A stretch of DNA of 9,104 nt from Bacteroidales bacterium UBA6267 (GTDB lineage Bacteria > Bacteroidota > Bacteroidia > Bacteroidales > UBA1556), in contig DJVB01000014.1 of assembly GCA_002440745.1 (NCBI GenBank), positions 1-9,104 of the forward strand, written 5' to 3'. A model generated the notes under the pieces. The model did no database searches. It had not been told where the DNA came from and was given only the letters and a program-made list of their open reading frames with translations. Shown here in pieces: positions 1 to 7,067 of the stretch. Position 1 is the stretch's first letter, and every line of letters begins with the position of its first letter. A program made the translations under genes and the position numbers.

Positions 1-528
1 CCCGTTTACGCCCTCAATCTCATCAACGAAACTTATCTACCCAACTCTTCAGAGCATTATCATCACTACGCTGTAGTTCACCTCAAAGACAGCAACGAAC
101 GCTTGGAGGGCATTGAGTTTGTCTTTGTTGAATTAGATAAATTTAAAGCCAAAAACCTCACTGATAAGAAATTGCAAGTGCTCTGGCTGCGCTTCCTGAC
201 CGAAATCAATGAGCAAACGGAGTATATTTCCGCCGAACTTTTGGAGCATCCTGAAATAAAACAAGCCTTAGAATTTGTTGGAGTTGCCAGTCTAACCAAA
301 GAAGAGAAGCTACATTACGACAAAAACTGGGATCGCATCAGCAACGAAAAAACCTTACTTTACGAAACCAAATTGGAAGGATTGATTGAAGGCGAAGAAA
401 TTGGGATACCGAAAGGCGAAAAAATTGGGATGCGCAAGGCTGCTAAAATTGCGAAAGAAATAGGTATTCCAATAGTTGATATTATCAAAATGACCGGTTT
501 AAGCGAAGAAGAAATCGAAGGATTGTAG
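1..528 (+). CDS. Rpn family recombination-promoting nuclease / putative transposase, 3' part
   Basis: The reading frame is open from the first base of the window to a TAG at 526-528 and gives 175 residues with no start, so the gene is cut by the left edge. The run YAVVHLKDSNERLEGIEFVF near residues 24-43, followed by VELDKF, is typical of the second half of Rpn / PD-(D/E)XK transposase-like proteins (the PDDEXK_2 type). The catalytic motifs of that family lie upstream and cannot be checked here. The last 50 residues form the charged, Glu-Gly rich tail usual for the family, then a helical end (IVDIIKMTGLSEEEIEGL) that resembles a small helix-turn-helix. Family members are DNA endonucleases linked to RecA-independent recombination, and some E. 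coli members act against phage. The TTG at 103 is not the real start, because clear homology-like sequence continues upstream of it. Family assignment is by recognition of the sequence and is fairly sure; its role in this genome is unknown. Confidence 0.82.
   Translation, partial: PVYALNLINETYLPNSSEHYHHYAVVHLKDSNERLEGIEFVFVELDKFKAKNLTDKKLQVLWLRFLTEINEQTEYISAELLEHPEIKQALEFVGVASLTKEEKLHYDKNWDRISNEKTLLYETKLEGLIEGEEIGIPKGEKIGMRKAAKIAKEIGIPIVDIIKMTGLSEEEIEGL
388..435 (+). repeat. Two-copy 24-base in-frame tandem repeat in the Rpn tail
   Basis: Two adjacent 24-base units, 388-411 and 412-435, match at 19 of 24 positions and keep the reading frame. They encode EGEEIGIP and KGEKIGMR. Short Glu/Lys-Gly repeats of variable number are common in the C-terminal tails of this protein family, so this is probably slippage-type expansion within the coding sequence rather than a mobile repeat. 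Confidence 0.7.
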
Positions 529-857
529 TCTGAATATCAAATTGATATAATTCCCAACCACATACATTTTATAATGATTTTACCGGTTTCGGATGATACC
601 GATTCCGAATTTTAAAGAAAAAACCATAAAAATTCGTTTAGGAAATAATTTTTTCTAATTTTACCAGATGAAATCACCCAACCCACATATCCACCACCTC
701 CTCCACCGCTCCGGCGAATGTGTGGGTATCCTAAACCGTCATCTCGGCTCGCATAATATTCGGTGGAAAAATATCAAAATCAACAGCTTAGTCACTTAAT
801 TTTGGAAAAGATGGTCTGAACTCAGGTTATTTAGTTTAATGTAGGTTTTGAAGAGTG

Positions 858-876
858 GAGAGCTATTCTCTTTTTT
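858..876 (+). terminator. Weak terminator-like hairpin with T-run
   Basis: The bases gagag (858-862) and ctctt (868-872) can pair (four standard pairs plus one G-T) around a 5-base loop, and six to seven T follow at 871-876. The stem is short and lies 330 bases beyond the end of the Rpn gene, so its role as a terminator is doubtful. Confidence 0.18.
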
Positions 877-913
877 GTTCTGCCTTTAGAATTATTTCCT
901 ATTTTCGACACTT

Positions 914-942
914 TTTGAAGCGGTTTTGATTGAGTATGTTTT
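914..942 (+). promoter_or_regulatory. Candidate Bacteroidota-type promoter for the T9SS cargo gene
   Basis: TTTG at 914-917 and TATGTTTT at 935-942 resemble the -33 TTTG and -7 TAnnTTTG elements of Bacteroidota housekeeping promoters, with a 17-base spacer (a little short) and a T in place of the final G. This would place transcription start about 25 bases before the ATG at 975. A competing pair, TTTG at 874-877 and TATTTTCG at 900-907, is about equally imperfect. Neither is strong. Confidence 0.22.
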
Positions 943-974
943 TATGAAGATATTGATGGACAAAATTCTACGAC

Positions 975-2663
975 ATGATTTTAAAGTTTTATAACCTTGC
1001 TACAATCTTAATATTCGTACTAACCTCGCTGGTTTTCAATATTCCGCTTGCCGGACAAATCTTTTATAATGATTTTATACCGGATAAAATTCTTCAGCAT
1101 ACCGCTTACGACAGCATTGATATAAACTCAGACGGAGTCTATGACCTTAGATTCACTCAGGAAGATAGTGTTGCAACTTCTCTTGGAAATGCTAATGGCG
1201 TAGGCGTTACCTTATTGCATTATGACGTTGAGTTTGTTGGTTTAGCACCAAGTTACGACCCGAGTCATTTTTATACTTATAAACTTGCATCTTATATGCT
1301 TGTGGACCAAAATGCCGGAGGTCAGCTTTGGGTAACGAAATTAGGCCCAAACGATGCAGTTCGAGTTATGCAGATGTTTTTTTATACCATTCCATTTCAT
1401 TTAGGCGAATGGATTAATAATGTTGTCGATGGGTATCTCGGCATTCGAATAAAAATTAATAACCACTGGCATTATGGATGGATTAGAATGGATGTGGATC
1501 AGAATGCCACTATGTTAACGATAAAAGACTTTGCCTACAATGAAGTTCCAATGCAAGGAATCTATACCTCTCAAACTAATTCGTATAAACCGGTCAGGGT
1601 TGAAGTTTGCTACGTGGATAGCTTATGTGCCAATATGATAGGGTATGAAAGAAGTTTGAATTCCCACCTTCTTTACGATAAAGTTTATAAAATGAATAGT
1701 AATGGGGGTTATGATAGTATTGGTATGGTAGCACCGTCTGCAGCCCCTTGCTTTTTCGATTATGACACAAACACTATTTTGAGTCCCCAGCAATACTTTG
1801 TTTCTGCCGTTGACTCTTCCTCCATCGAGTGGCAGGCTTCCGATGCCATTTTTTCTATTTATGCCGAAATAGTCATCAATTCAAATAATCAATCTATTTT
1901 GCAATGGAGTCACTATACGAATCAAAATTTCTCCAAATACTATATTTTTGGCTACGATTCACTTTGTCACAAAATGCAAATTATTGATTCTGTTGATAAT
2001 ACTTTGAATTCCTATCTTTTGCCTTCCTCTTCTACCCAAAACCTTTGTCAAGAATATCAAATTCGGTTAGCGCTTAATGCTCCTTTGAATATCAATGGTA
2101 ATCTGTTCTTAGATACGATTTCTTCCAATATAGCAACCACAGCCAATCATTACCAATTATTTCCTCAGGCCGGATTTTCTGCTCAGATTGTTTTGGATTC
2201 AACCTACGATATTTACCAATTTACAGATACTTCAAAAGCCAACATAGATTCATATTACTGGGATTTTGGAGATGGAACAACCTCAACCTACAGAAATCCA
2301 AAGCATAGTTTTTTGCCCGGTGTTTACACAGTTTCTTTAACTGTTCAAAATTGCTATGGTTTCGATAGCATTGTTAAACAGCATTTTATTGATGTTTCAA
2401 GCAGCATCAAGACCTCCATTGCCGCTGATGGAGAATTGATCGTTTATCCGATTCCTGCTAATAATAGTCTGAACATAGAAGCCAATACGATAATCCGTGA
2501 AATTTCGCTGTATTCCATTGATGGAAAGGAAACCATCTCTTACGGAAACTTCGGAAAAAGAATAATGACCTTGGATGTTTCTCAGTTGCCAACAGGCTTC
2601 TATTTCTTGCGAACACGCTTAGAAAATAATCGGGAAATCTACAGGAAAATTATGGTCAGATAG
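975..2663 (+). CDS. Secreted PKD-domain protein with T9SS type A sorting domain
   Basis: The product has 562 residues. A signal peptide covers about residues 1-27, with probable cleavage after PLAG. Residues 28-195 form an N-terminal domain seen in many Bacteroidota secreted proteins: it contains an EF-hand-like acidic loop (DINSDGVYD, 49-57) and the segment HYGWIRMDV (166-174). Residues about 205-385 look like two fibronectin-III-like units of the kind seen in such proteins. A PKD domain lies at about 412-474, with its hallmark YYWDFGDGT at 427-435. The C-terminal 75 residues are a type A sorting domain: LIVYPIPANNSLNIE (488-502), then an ending LPTGFYFLRTR...KIMVR. Such proteins cross the inner membrane by Sec and the outer membrane by the type IX system, which cleaves the tail; the mature protein is released or anchored to surface lipopolysaccharide. 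No enzymatic domain is visible, so an adhesive or structural role is inferred only. There is no Shine-Dalgarno site; the ATG is chosen because it opens the signal peptide directly. Confidence 0.9.
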   Translation: MILKFYNLATILIFVLTSLVFNIPLAGQIFYNDFIPDKILQHTAYDSIDINSDGVYDLRFTQEDSVATSLGNANGVGVTLLHYDVEFVGLAPSYDPSHFYTYKLASYMLVDQNAGGQLWVTKLGPNDAVRVMQMFFYTIPFHLGEWINNVVDGYLGIRIKINNHWHYGWIRMDVDQNATMLTIKDFAYNEVPMQGIYTSQTNSYKPVRVEVCYVDSLCANMIGYERSLNSHLLYDKVYKMNSNGGYDSIGMVAPSAAPCFFDYDTNTILSPQQYFVSAVDSSSIEWQASDAIFSIYAEIVINSNNQSILQWSHYTNQNFSKYYIFGYDSLCHKMQIIDSVDNTLNSYLLPSSSTQNLCQEYQIRLALNAPLNINGNLFLDTISSNIATTANHYQLFPQAGFSAQIVLDSTYDIYQFTDTSKANIDSYYWDFGDGTTSTYRNPKHSFLPGVYTVSLTVQNCYGFDSIVKQHFIDVSSSIKTSIAADGELIVYPIPANNSLNIEANTIIREISLYSIDGKETISYGNFGKRIMTLDVSQLPTGFYFLRTRLENNREIYRKIMVR

Positions 2664-2713
2664 GGACTAAGTTAGGTTCAATAACGCTAAATTATAGTTA
2701 TCCATTTCACCCA

Positions 2714-4792
2714 TCAAATCTCAACACAAAATACTAAAACGTCATCCGTTTGATGAAAAGGCTGTCCATCGCTATCGGCGAATGAAATCCACTGTATAAA
2801 AGCTTTTTCCATTGCTGAACGCTGCTCAGATAAGGATAGTTTTGAGGTTTCAAGCACTAATCTTTTAAATGGTCTCGACATAAATTTCTTCCCCTTTTCA
2901 CCTCCAAACTGATCCGGAAAACCATCGCTAAACATATATAATTTGTCGCCCGTTTTCAATTGTAAATAATTAGTATTAAAGGGCTTAATGCAATCATAAA
3001 TGGCAATTGGCATTTTATCGGCTTTAATCTCATACAAATCTAAATCCGCTATGGAAAGGTCAGGGTGAATATCTTCGCAAAGCTGTCCGTTAATTATTCG
3101 GTCTCGAACAATATAAAGAGGATTGTTTGCTCCGGAAAACTCAAGTTTTAAGTCTTTTTTATGAAGTAAGCATAAAGAAATATCCATCCCATCTTTGAGG
3201 CCCATTCCAAAATTTTCTGAATCCGTTTCGGTTTTTTGTTTCAAGGCATCAATCACATCTTTGCGAAGCAAATCGAGAATCTGGCCGGAATTAGCCGTTG
3301 GATGGGTTTTGAAGATGTCGTTTAAAAACGATACACCTAACATGCTCATAAAAGCTCCCGGAACCCCATGTCCGGTACAATCTGCAGCAGTAAATACTTG
3401 TTTTTCTGCATTCTCCGAGGCCCAATAAAAATCGCCACTAACGATACTATGCGGACGATATAACACAAAATGCTTTGGCAAAATTTCTGAAAGAAAACGG
3501 GAATCGGGCAAGACAGCTTGTTGAATTTTTTGAGCATAATGAATGCTGCTTTTCAATTCTGTATGCATTTTGTCGATATGGTCTTTTTGGGTTGTTACAA
3601 TATCCCTTTGCTTTTCGATTTCATCACGTTGCCTCTCAATTTCGAGCTTCTGCTGCTGCAACAACTCATTGTCGCGCCGCTTTTGGTTATAGCCTTTTAT
3701 CACTAATAAAGTCAAGATTATGACTAACATAAAACCTGCAATAATTACGATTCGAGTGCGATTGACCTCAGCCAAAAAATCAGCTTCCGGCACAATCACA
3801 GCAATATAAAAGGACTGTGAAGCATTTAGCGAAAATTTTTCGATGCCACACCACCAGAGCCCGTCATCATCTTTAAAATGAAAAGGTTTGTCGGTTTGTC
3901 TTTCTTTCTTAATCCATTGATTTATAGCGGTTTCAAAAACAGGAAGTTGAAGACTATCATAAGTTTTCAGTACATATTTTTTTATGGAATCGATACTATT
4001 GAATCTTATATCGGAGGGCAATCCGATGATTTTTAGATCTTTAGTAAAAACAACAGCTTTTCCATTTTTACTAATTTCCAAACGGGTGGTATAGCGGGAA
4101 ATGTCGGTGAGAAGCACATCGAAAGCGGCCACAAAAAGGTTGCTATCTTCCTTTGATTTCCACATAATTGAGGCTGTGATTCCCGGCTCTTTGGTGGTTT
4201 TGAAACTATATGGCGCTGTCCAAGCCGGAAGTTGACTATTTCCGGATTTTATTGCTTCTAAAAACCAGGTTTTTGTCAATGGATTATTGCCGACATCTTC
4301 GGGTTTTTTCCATTCTGAAAGCATAATGCCTTCAAGATAAGCATCATAAGACCATCGGTAGCGCATCACCTCCTTGCCGACTTCGGTGTTTTTAGTAAGT
4401 CTGTTTTGCCAAGTGCTATCCTCTTCAAGCAGCATAAACTCCTCACCACTTGTATTTGCTATCAGCATCGAAGAAACCTGAGAGGAATTTTTCAGATATG
4501 GAATAAACTGAGGATTAAGTTGTTGAACATCTAAATTTTGATAGGAGCCTCCGAGTCCTAAATCTTTTGTAACTAATAAATTGCTTTTAACCGGATCGAA
4601 AAACTCGGTAAGCTCCATCTGCGTTTTGTTGATGGTTCGTTTTATCAATTCGTGGGAAAGATGCTCAACCGTTTGTGAAAAATTAAAGAGCATAATTATC
4701 AAAACCGCAATAGAAACGGGCATCACGAAAATGACCAAATTGCGAAGATTAAAGGCTCTTACAGCTTTATTAAAATAGGTTTTAAACGGCAT
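2714..4792 (-). CDS. Membrane sensor protein with SpoIIE/PP2C-type phosphatase domain
   Basis: From the ATG at 4792 the product has 692 residues. Transmembrane helix 1 is at about 18-38, followed by a periplasmic region of about 300 residues (39-345) that resembles a Cache-type sensor by layout, then helix 2 at about 347-367. A charged coiled coil follows: I385, I392, V399 and I406 are spaced by exact heptads. The linker SSIHYAQKIQQAVLP (415-429), very typical of Bacteroidota proteins of this class, leads into a SpoIIE/PPM phosphatase domain at about 440-692. The metal-binding acids are present: D454 in SGDFYW, D471 in AADCTGHG, D537 in GMDIS, D623 in FSDGF and D683/D684 in QTDDV. The family dephosphorylates Ser/Thr on STAS-type anti-sigma antagonists; no such partner gene is next to it. 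A TTG at 4807 would add five residues but lies 2 bases after the OmpA gene stop, so the ATG 17 bases after that stop is preferred. Probably last gene of a three-gene operon. Confidence 0.9.
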   Translation of the reverse strand: MPFKTYFNKAVRAFNLRNLVIFVMPVSIAVLIIMLFNFSQTVEHLSHELIKRTINKTQMELTEFFDPVKSNLLVTKDLGLGGSYQNLDVQQLNPQFIPYLKNSSQVSSMLIANTSGEEFMLLEEDSTWQNRLTKNTEVGKEVMRYRWSYDAYLEGIMLSEWKKPEDVGNNPLTKTWFLEAIKSGNSQLPAWTAPYSFKTTKEPGITASIMWKSKEDSNLFVAAFDVLLTDISRYTTRLEISKNGKAVVFTKDLKIIGLPSDIRFNSIDSIKKYVLKTYDSLQLPVFETAINQWIKKERQTDKPFHFKDDDGLWWCGIEKFSLNASQSFYIAVIVPEADFLAEVNRTRIVIIAGFMLVIILTLLVIKGYNQKRRDNELLQQQKLEIERQRDEIEKQRDIVTTQKDHIDKMHTELKSSIHYAQKIQQAVLPDSRFLSEILPKHFVLYRPHSIVSGDFYWASENAEKQVFTAADCTGHGVPGAFMSMLGVSFLNDIFKTHPTANSGQILDLLRKDVIDALKQKTETDSENFGMGLKDGMDISLCLLHKKDLKLEFSGANNPLYIVRDRIINGQLCEDIHPDLSIADLDLYEIKADKMPIAIYDCIKPFNTNYLQLKTGDKLYMFSDGFPDQFGGEKGKKFMSRPFKRLVLETSKLSLSEQRSAMEKAFIQWISFADSDGQPFHQTDDVLVFCVEI

Positions 4793-4809
4793 TAAACGCG
4801 ATTTCAAAA

Positions 4810-6204
4810 TCAGATTTTAAGGATTTTAAACTCCACTCTACGGTTTTGTTTTCGTCCTTCTTCAGTTTCGTTGTCGGCAATTGGTCGAGATTCCCCATAA
4901 CCTTTAGCAATGATTTGTTTCGAAGATATACCTTTGTCGATCAAATATTTAGCTATCGAATTAGCTCTGTCTTGCGATAATCTTTGGTTGTATTTCTCAT
5001 CGCCTTCGCTACTGGTATGTCCTGCAATTTCGATGACAACTTCCGGCGAAATTAGTAAAAACTTAAATAGCTTATCTAATTCGGTGAAAGATTCAGGTAA
5101 AAGTATAGCAGACGCCTTCTCAAACAGAATATTTTCGAGTTGTATGGTTTGGCCAATCTCTATTTTTTCTAATTGAATATTATAGGAAAATTTACCATTA
5201 TTATCCGGTGTTAGAACTATAGTCTCGGAGTTAGTTTTATAGCCAAATGCTTTAGCTTCAATTAAATATGTAATTCCACTTTTGGCCTCCGATTGATAAT
5301 TGCCACTATTTGTGACTAATGAAGAAACTGGTTTACCATCCACATAAAGAGTCACTACCGCATCCACCGGATTCCCTGTTTGTATGTCTTTCACCGTTCC
5401 TGAAATAATGGTTTCGGGTGCAATTACCGGAGCTTCCACCTTTCGTTCGGGCATTTTTAACCTTAGTTTCTCGATATTAATCCTAACAGCAAGTGTTAGG
5501 CTCAGGTTACCACAACTGACACTTTTTTCTTCCGATTCGGCAGTAGTCCAATAGCCCTTGTTGTAATATAGATTTTTCAATGGCATGCGGGTGAACATCA
5601 TCTGATAGGCCAAGCGAGCGGTTATATCGAAAGGAAGATTCTCGAAAGGCCGGTAAGAAAACTGAAGCATAGGATCCAAGGAAACAGAATTGGACTTTTC
5701 GTAAGAAACCATATCCGTCCGCTTTGGTTTTGTTTGCAGCACTTGATCTTGCCAATAATAATAGTTGCGGGTTAAAAAACCTAAACCAATCCCGGGCGAA
5801 AGTGTAAAGTTTTCATATTCAGTAGGAAACAATACTGCAGTTTCGATTGTGGCAACCCCAATTCCGATATCAATTCGGAAATAGGTCGGGTTAGTTGACG
5901 GGTCGTAATAAGCAAAAGTATGATTGAATTTTCGGGTAAAATTTATTTCAAATTCGGCCTTTTCCATTTTAAAACCACCTCCGAAATAGATGCCTGTGAG
6001 CCAGTGCATTTTATCAAAACCGTGTGTAAACACATAATTACCTAACTTTTGTGGGTTTTCATTATATAATCCGATGAACTCATTAAAGTCGCTTAGCGGG
6101 GAGCGCGCAAATGTATATCCAACACTAAAATGGAGTGGGGGAATGTCGGCTGAAGAAGTCAGAGAAATTCCAATAACGGCCAAAATCATCAAGACTTTTC
6201 TCAT
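4810..6204 (-). CDS. OmpA family protein with carboxypeptidase-regulatory-like domain
   Basis: The product has 464 residues. A signal peptide covers about 1-19 (cleavage after TSSA). Residues 20-245 have alternating aromatic and hydrophobic strands, consistent with an outer-membrane beta-barrel. Residues about 266-345 form a CarboxypepD_reg-like beta-sandwich (ISGTVKDIQTGNPVDAVVTL, then GNYQSEAKSGITYLIEAKAFGY). The C-terminal OmpA/MotB-type domain spans about 353-464, with GHTSSEGDEKYNQRLSQDRA (395-414), YLIDKGI, AKGYGESRPI (433-442) and the closing NRRVEFKIL. Such domains bind peptidoglycan and tie the outer membrane to the wall. The Asp usual after GHT is replaced by Ser398, while the conserved Arg (R413) is kept. 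The start ATG follows an A-rich leader without a Shine-Dalgarno site, as is usual in this phylum. It lies 18 bases after the membrane protein gene and just before the phosphatase gene, so co-transcription is likely. Confidence 0.9.
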   Translation of the reverse strand: MRKVLMILAVIGISLTSSADIPPLHFSVGYTFARSPLSDFNEFIGLYNENPQKLGNYVFTHGFDKMHWLTGIYFGGGFKMEKAEFEINFTRKFNHTFAYYDPSTNPTYFRIDIGIGVATIETAVLFPTEYENFTLSPGIGLGFLTRNYYYWQDQVLQTKPKRTDMVSYEKSNSVSLDPMLQFSYRPFENLPFDITARLAYQMMFTRMPLKNLYYNKGYWTTAESEEKSVSCGNLSLTLAVRINIEKLRLKMPERKVEAPVIAPETIISGTVKDIQTGNPVDAVVTLYVDGKPVSSLVTNSGNYQSEAKSGITYLIEAKAFGYKTNSETIVLTPDNNGKFSYNIQLEKIEIGQTIQLENILFEKASAILLPESFTELDKLFKFLLISPEVVIEIAGHTSSEGDEKYNQRLSQDRANSIAKYLIDKGISSKQIIAKGYGESRPIADNETEEGRKQNRRVEFKILKI

Positions 6205-6222
6205 AGAATTGTTTTTATGGAA

Positions 6223-6963
6223 TTAAGAGGACTTAGTATTGAGAATTTGTATAATATCCTGAGCTTCATTGAGTTTTTTATCAGTCAATGGAAACCAAAT
6301 ATTCCGAATAAACAATCTTCGATGATTATAATTACCACGATAAAAAACCAAGAAGCGATCTAATTTTTCCCCCTCAATTTTAACCACATTGAGATAGAAA
6401 CCCATTGCATTTAGGGGGATAATCTCATCATTCAGTTCAATATGATTTCGGAAGATTTTTATTTCACCCTTGTCAAACTTATTCAATCGCCCATAAATTT
6501 TGTAGAAGGAAAAATATTGACCCCCGCCGGCAATACCTAATCCGAAGATTCCAGCAAAGATTGCAATTAGTCCCGGATGACTATCACCACTATCTTGCGA
6601 TTCCCCAAGGATAACTAAATAAGCAGCCAAACCAACGATAAGGCCAAAAATTACGGAGCCGAAAATCATTCGATTAATAGAGCATTTCTTGGCTTTAAAA
6701 TCATCCCATATTCGCCCTTCAACTTGATAGGACATCAGCAATTCCTCCGACCTTAAGAAATCTATCTCCTTTTTTGTTAATGCACTCGAAGACTTGATTA
6801 TCAATTTAACACCTAAGAAGGCAATAAAAGAACTTATTAGAAAAAATACGATATAAAATACAACCTCCCCGGTTTCTTTCGCAGTTGTGGTCATAATTCC
6901 GAATAAGAAAAGAAAGGCAAAACCAATAAAAGCTATCAAAAATCCTAATATCATTTTAAACAT
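6223..6963 (-). CDS. Four-helix membrane protein of unknown function, possible PH-like tail
   Basis: I do not recognise this gene. From the ATG at 6963 the product has 246 residues. Four hydrophobic helices are visible at about 4-24, 34-56, 96-119 and 130-153, arranged as two hairpins separated by a charged cytoplasmic-type stretch (about 58-94, LTKKEIDFLRSEELL and onward). The last 80 residues (about 165-241) are soluble and probably mostly beta-strand with a final helix: GEIKIFRNHIELNDEIIPL, then DRFLVFYRGN, FIRNIWFPL and LNEAQDIIQIL. This pattern resembles bacterial PH-like domains, but that is only a visual impression. A TTG at 6990 would give a nine-residue extension, but it overlaps the best promoter candidate, so the ATG is preferred; another ATG is three codons further in. 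It is the first of three closely spaced genes and ends 18 bases before the OmpA-like gene, suggesting an envelope-related role. Confidence 0.75.
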   Translation of the reverse strand: MFKMILGFLIAFIGFAFLFLFGIMTTTAKETGEVVFYIVFFLISSFIAFLGVKLIIKSSSALTKKEIDFLRSEELLMSYQVEGRIWDDFKAKKCSINRMIFGSVIFGLIVGLAAYLVILGESQDSGDSHPGLIAIFAGIFGLGIAGGGQYFSFYKIYGRLNKFDKGEIKIFRNHIELNDEIIPLNAMGFYLNVVKIEGEKLDRFLVFYRGNYNHRRLFIRNIWFPLTDKKLNEAQDIIQILNTKSS

Positions 6964-6987
6964 AACTACATATTTTATAATTAGATG

Positions 6988-7020
6988 CAATTTTACCTAA
7001 TCTTTATAATCAAAGACAAA
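6988..7020 (-). promoter_or_regulatory. Candidate Bacteroidota-type promoter of the three-gene cluster
   Basis: On the minus strand TTTG (7020-7017) is followed after 21 bases by TAAAATTG (6995-6988), which fits the -33 TTTG / -7 TAnnTTTG pattern with one mismatch and a spacer in the accepted range. Transcription would start near 6983 and leave a leader of about 20 bases before the ATG at 6963. I saw no comparable site in the short gaps before the next two genes, which fits one promoter for the set. The match is short, so chance cannot be excluded. Confidence 0.38.
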
Positions 7021-7067
7021 ACGCATGGCCACAAAAAGTAGTAATTTCGGGGGATTTTAGGGTTTGC

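Larger units (their letters stand above)
529..974. other. Gene-poor stretch of 446 bases
   Basis: I see no convincing gene here. Near the left end, ttcgga (588-593) and tccgaa (604-609) can form a 6-base stem with a 10-base loop followed by tttta, a weak candidate for the end of the Rpn transcript. A C-rich patch at about 676-715 stands out from the AT-rich surroundings; acccac at 681-686 and gtgggt at 722-727 are inverted and flank most of it. A 43-codon frame starting with ATG at 668 and ending with TAA at 797-799 spans the patch, but its product resembles nothing I know. The rest, to 974, is AT-rich and probably holds the leader of the next gene. Confidence 0.5.

Noticed and set aside
1..974. 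A complete insertion sequence or defence island around the Rpn gene
   Set aside because: No terminal inverted repeats or target duplications are visible on the right side, and the left side is outside the window.
2681..2701. ataac...gttat inverted pair between the two convergent genes as a two-way terminator
   Set aside because: The stem is five mostly A-T pairs around an 11-base loop and has no T-run on either side.
3195..3723. Plus-strand open frames opposite the phosphatase gene
   Set aside because: The minus-strand frame carries all conserved phosphatase motifs across this stretch; the opposite frames give no recognisable protein.
4805..4807. TTG as start of the phosphatase gene
   Set aside because: It is 2 bases after the upstream stop, has no ribosome site and adds only five residues; an ATG lies five codons further in. 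It is not excluded.
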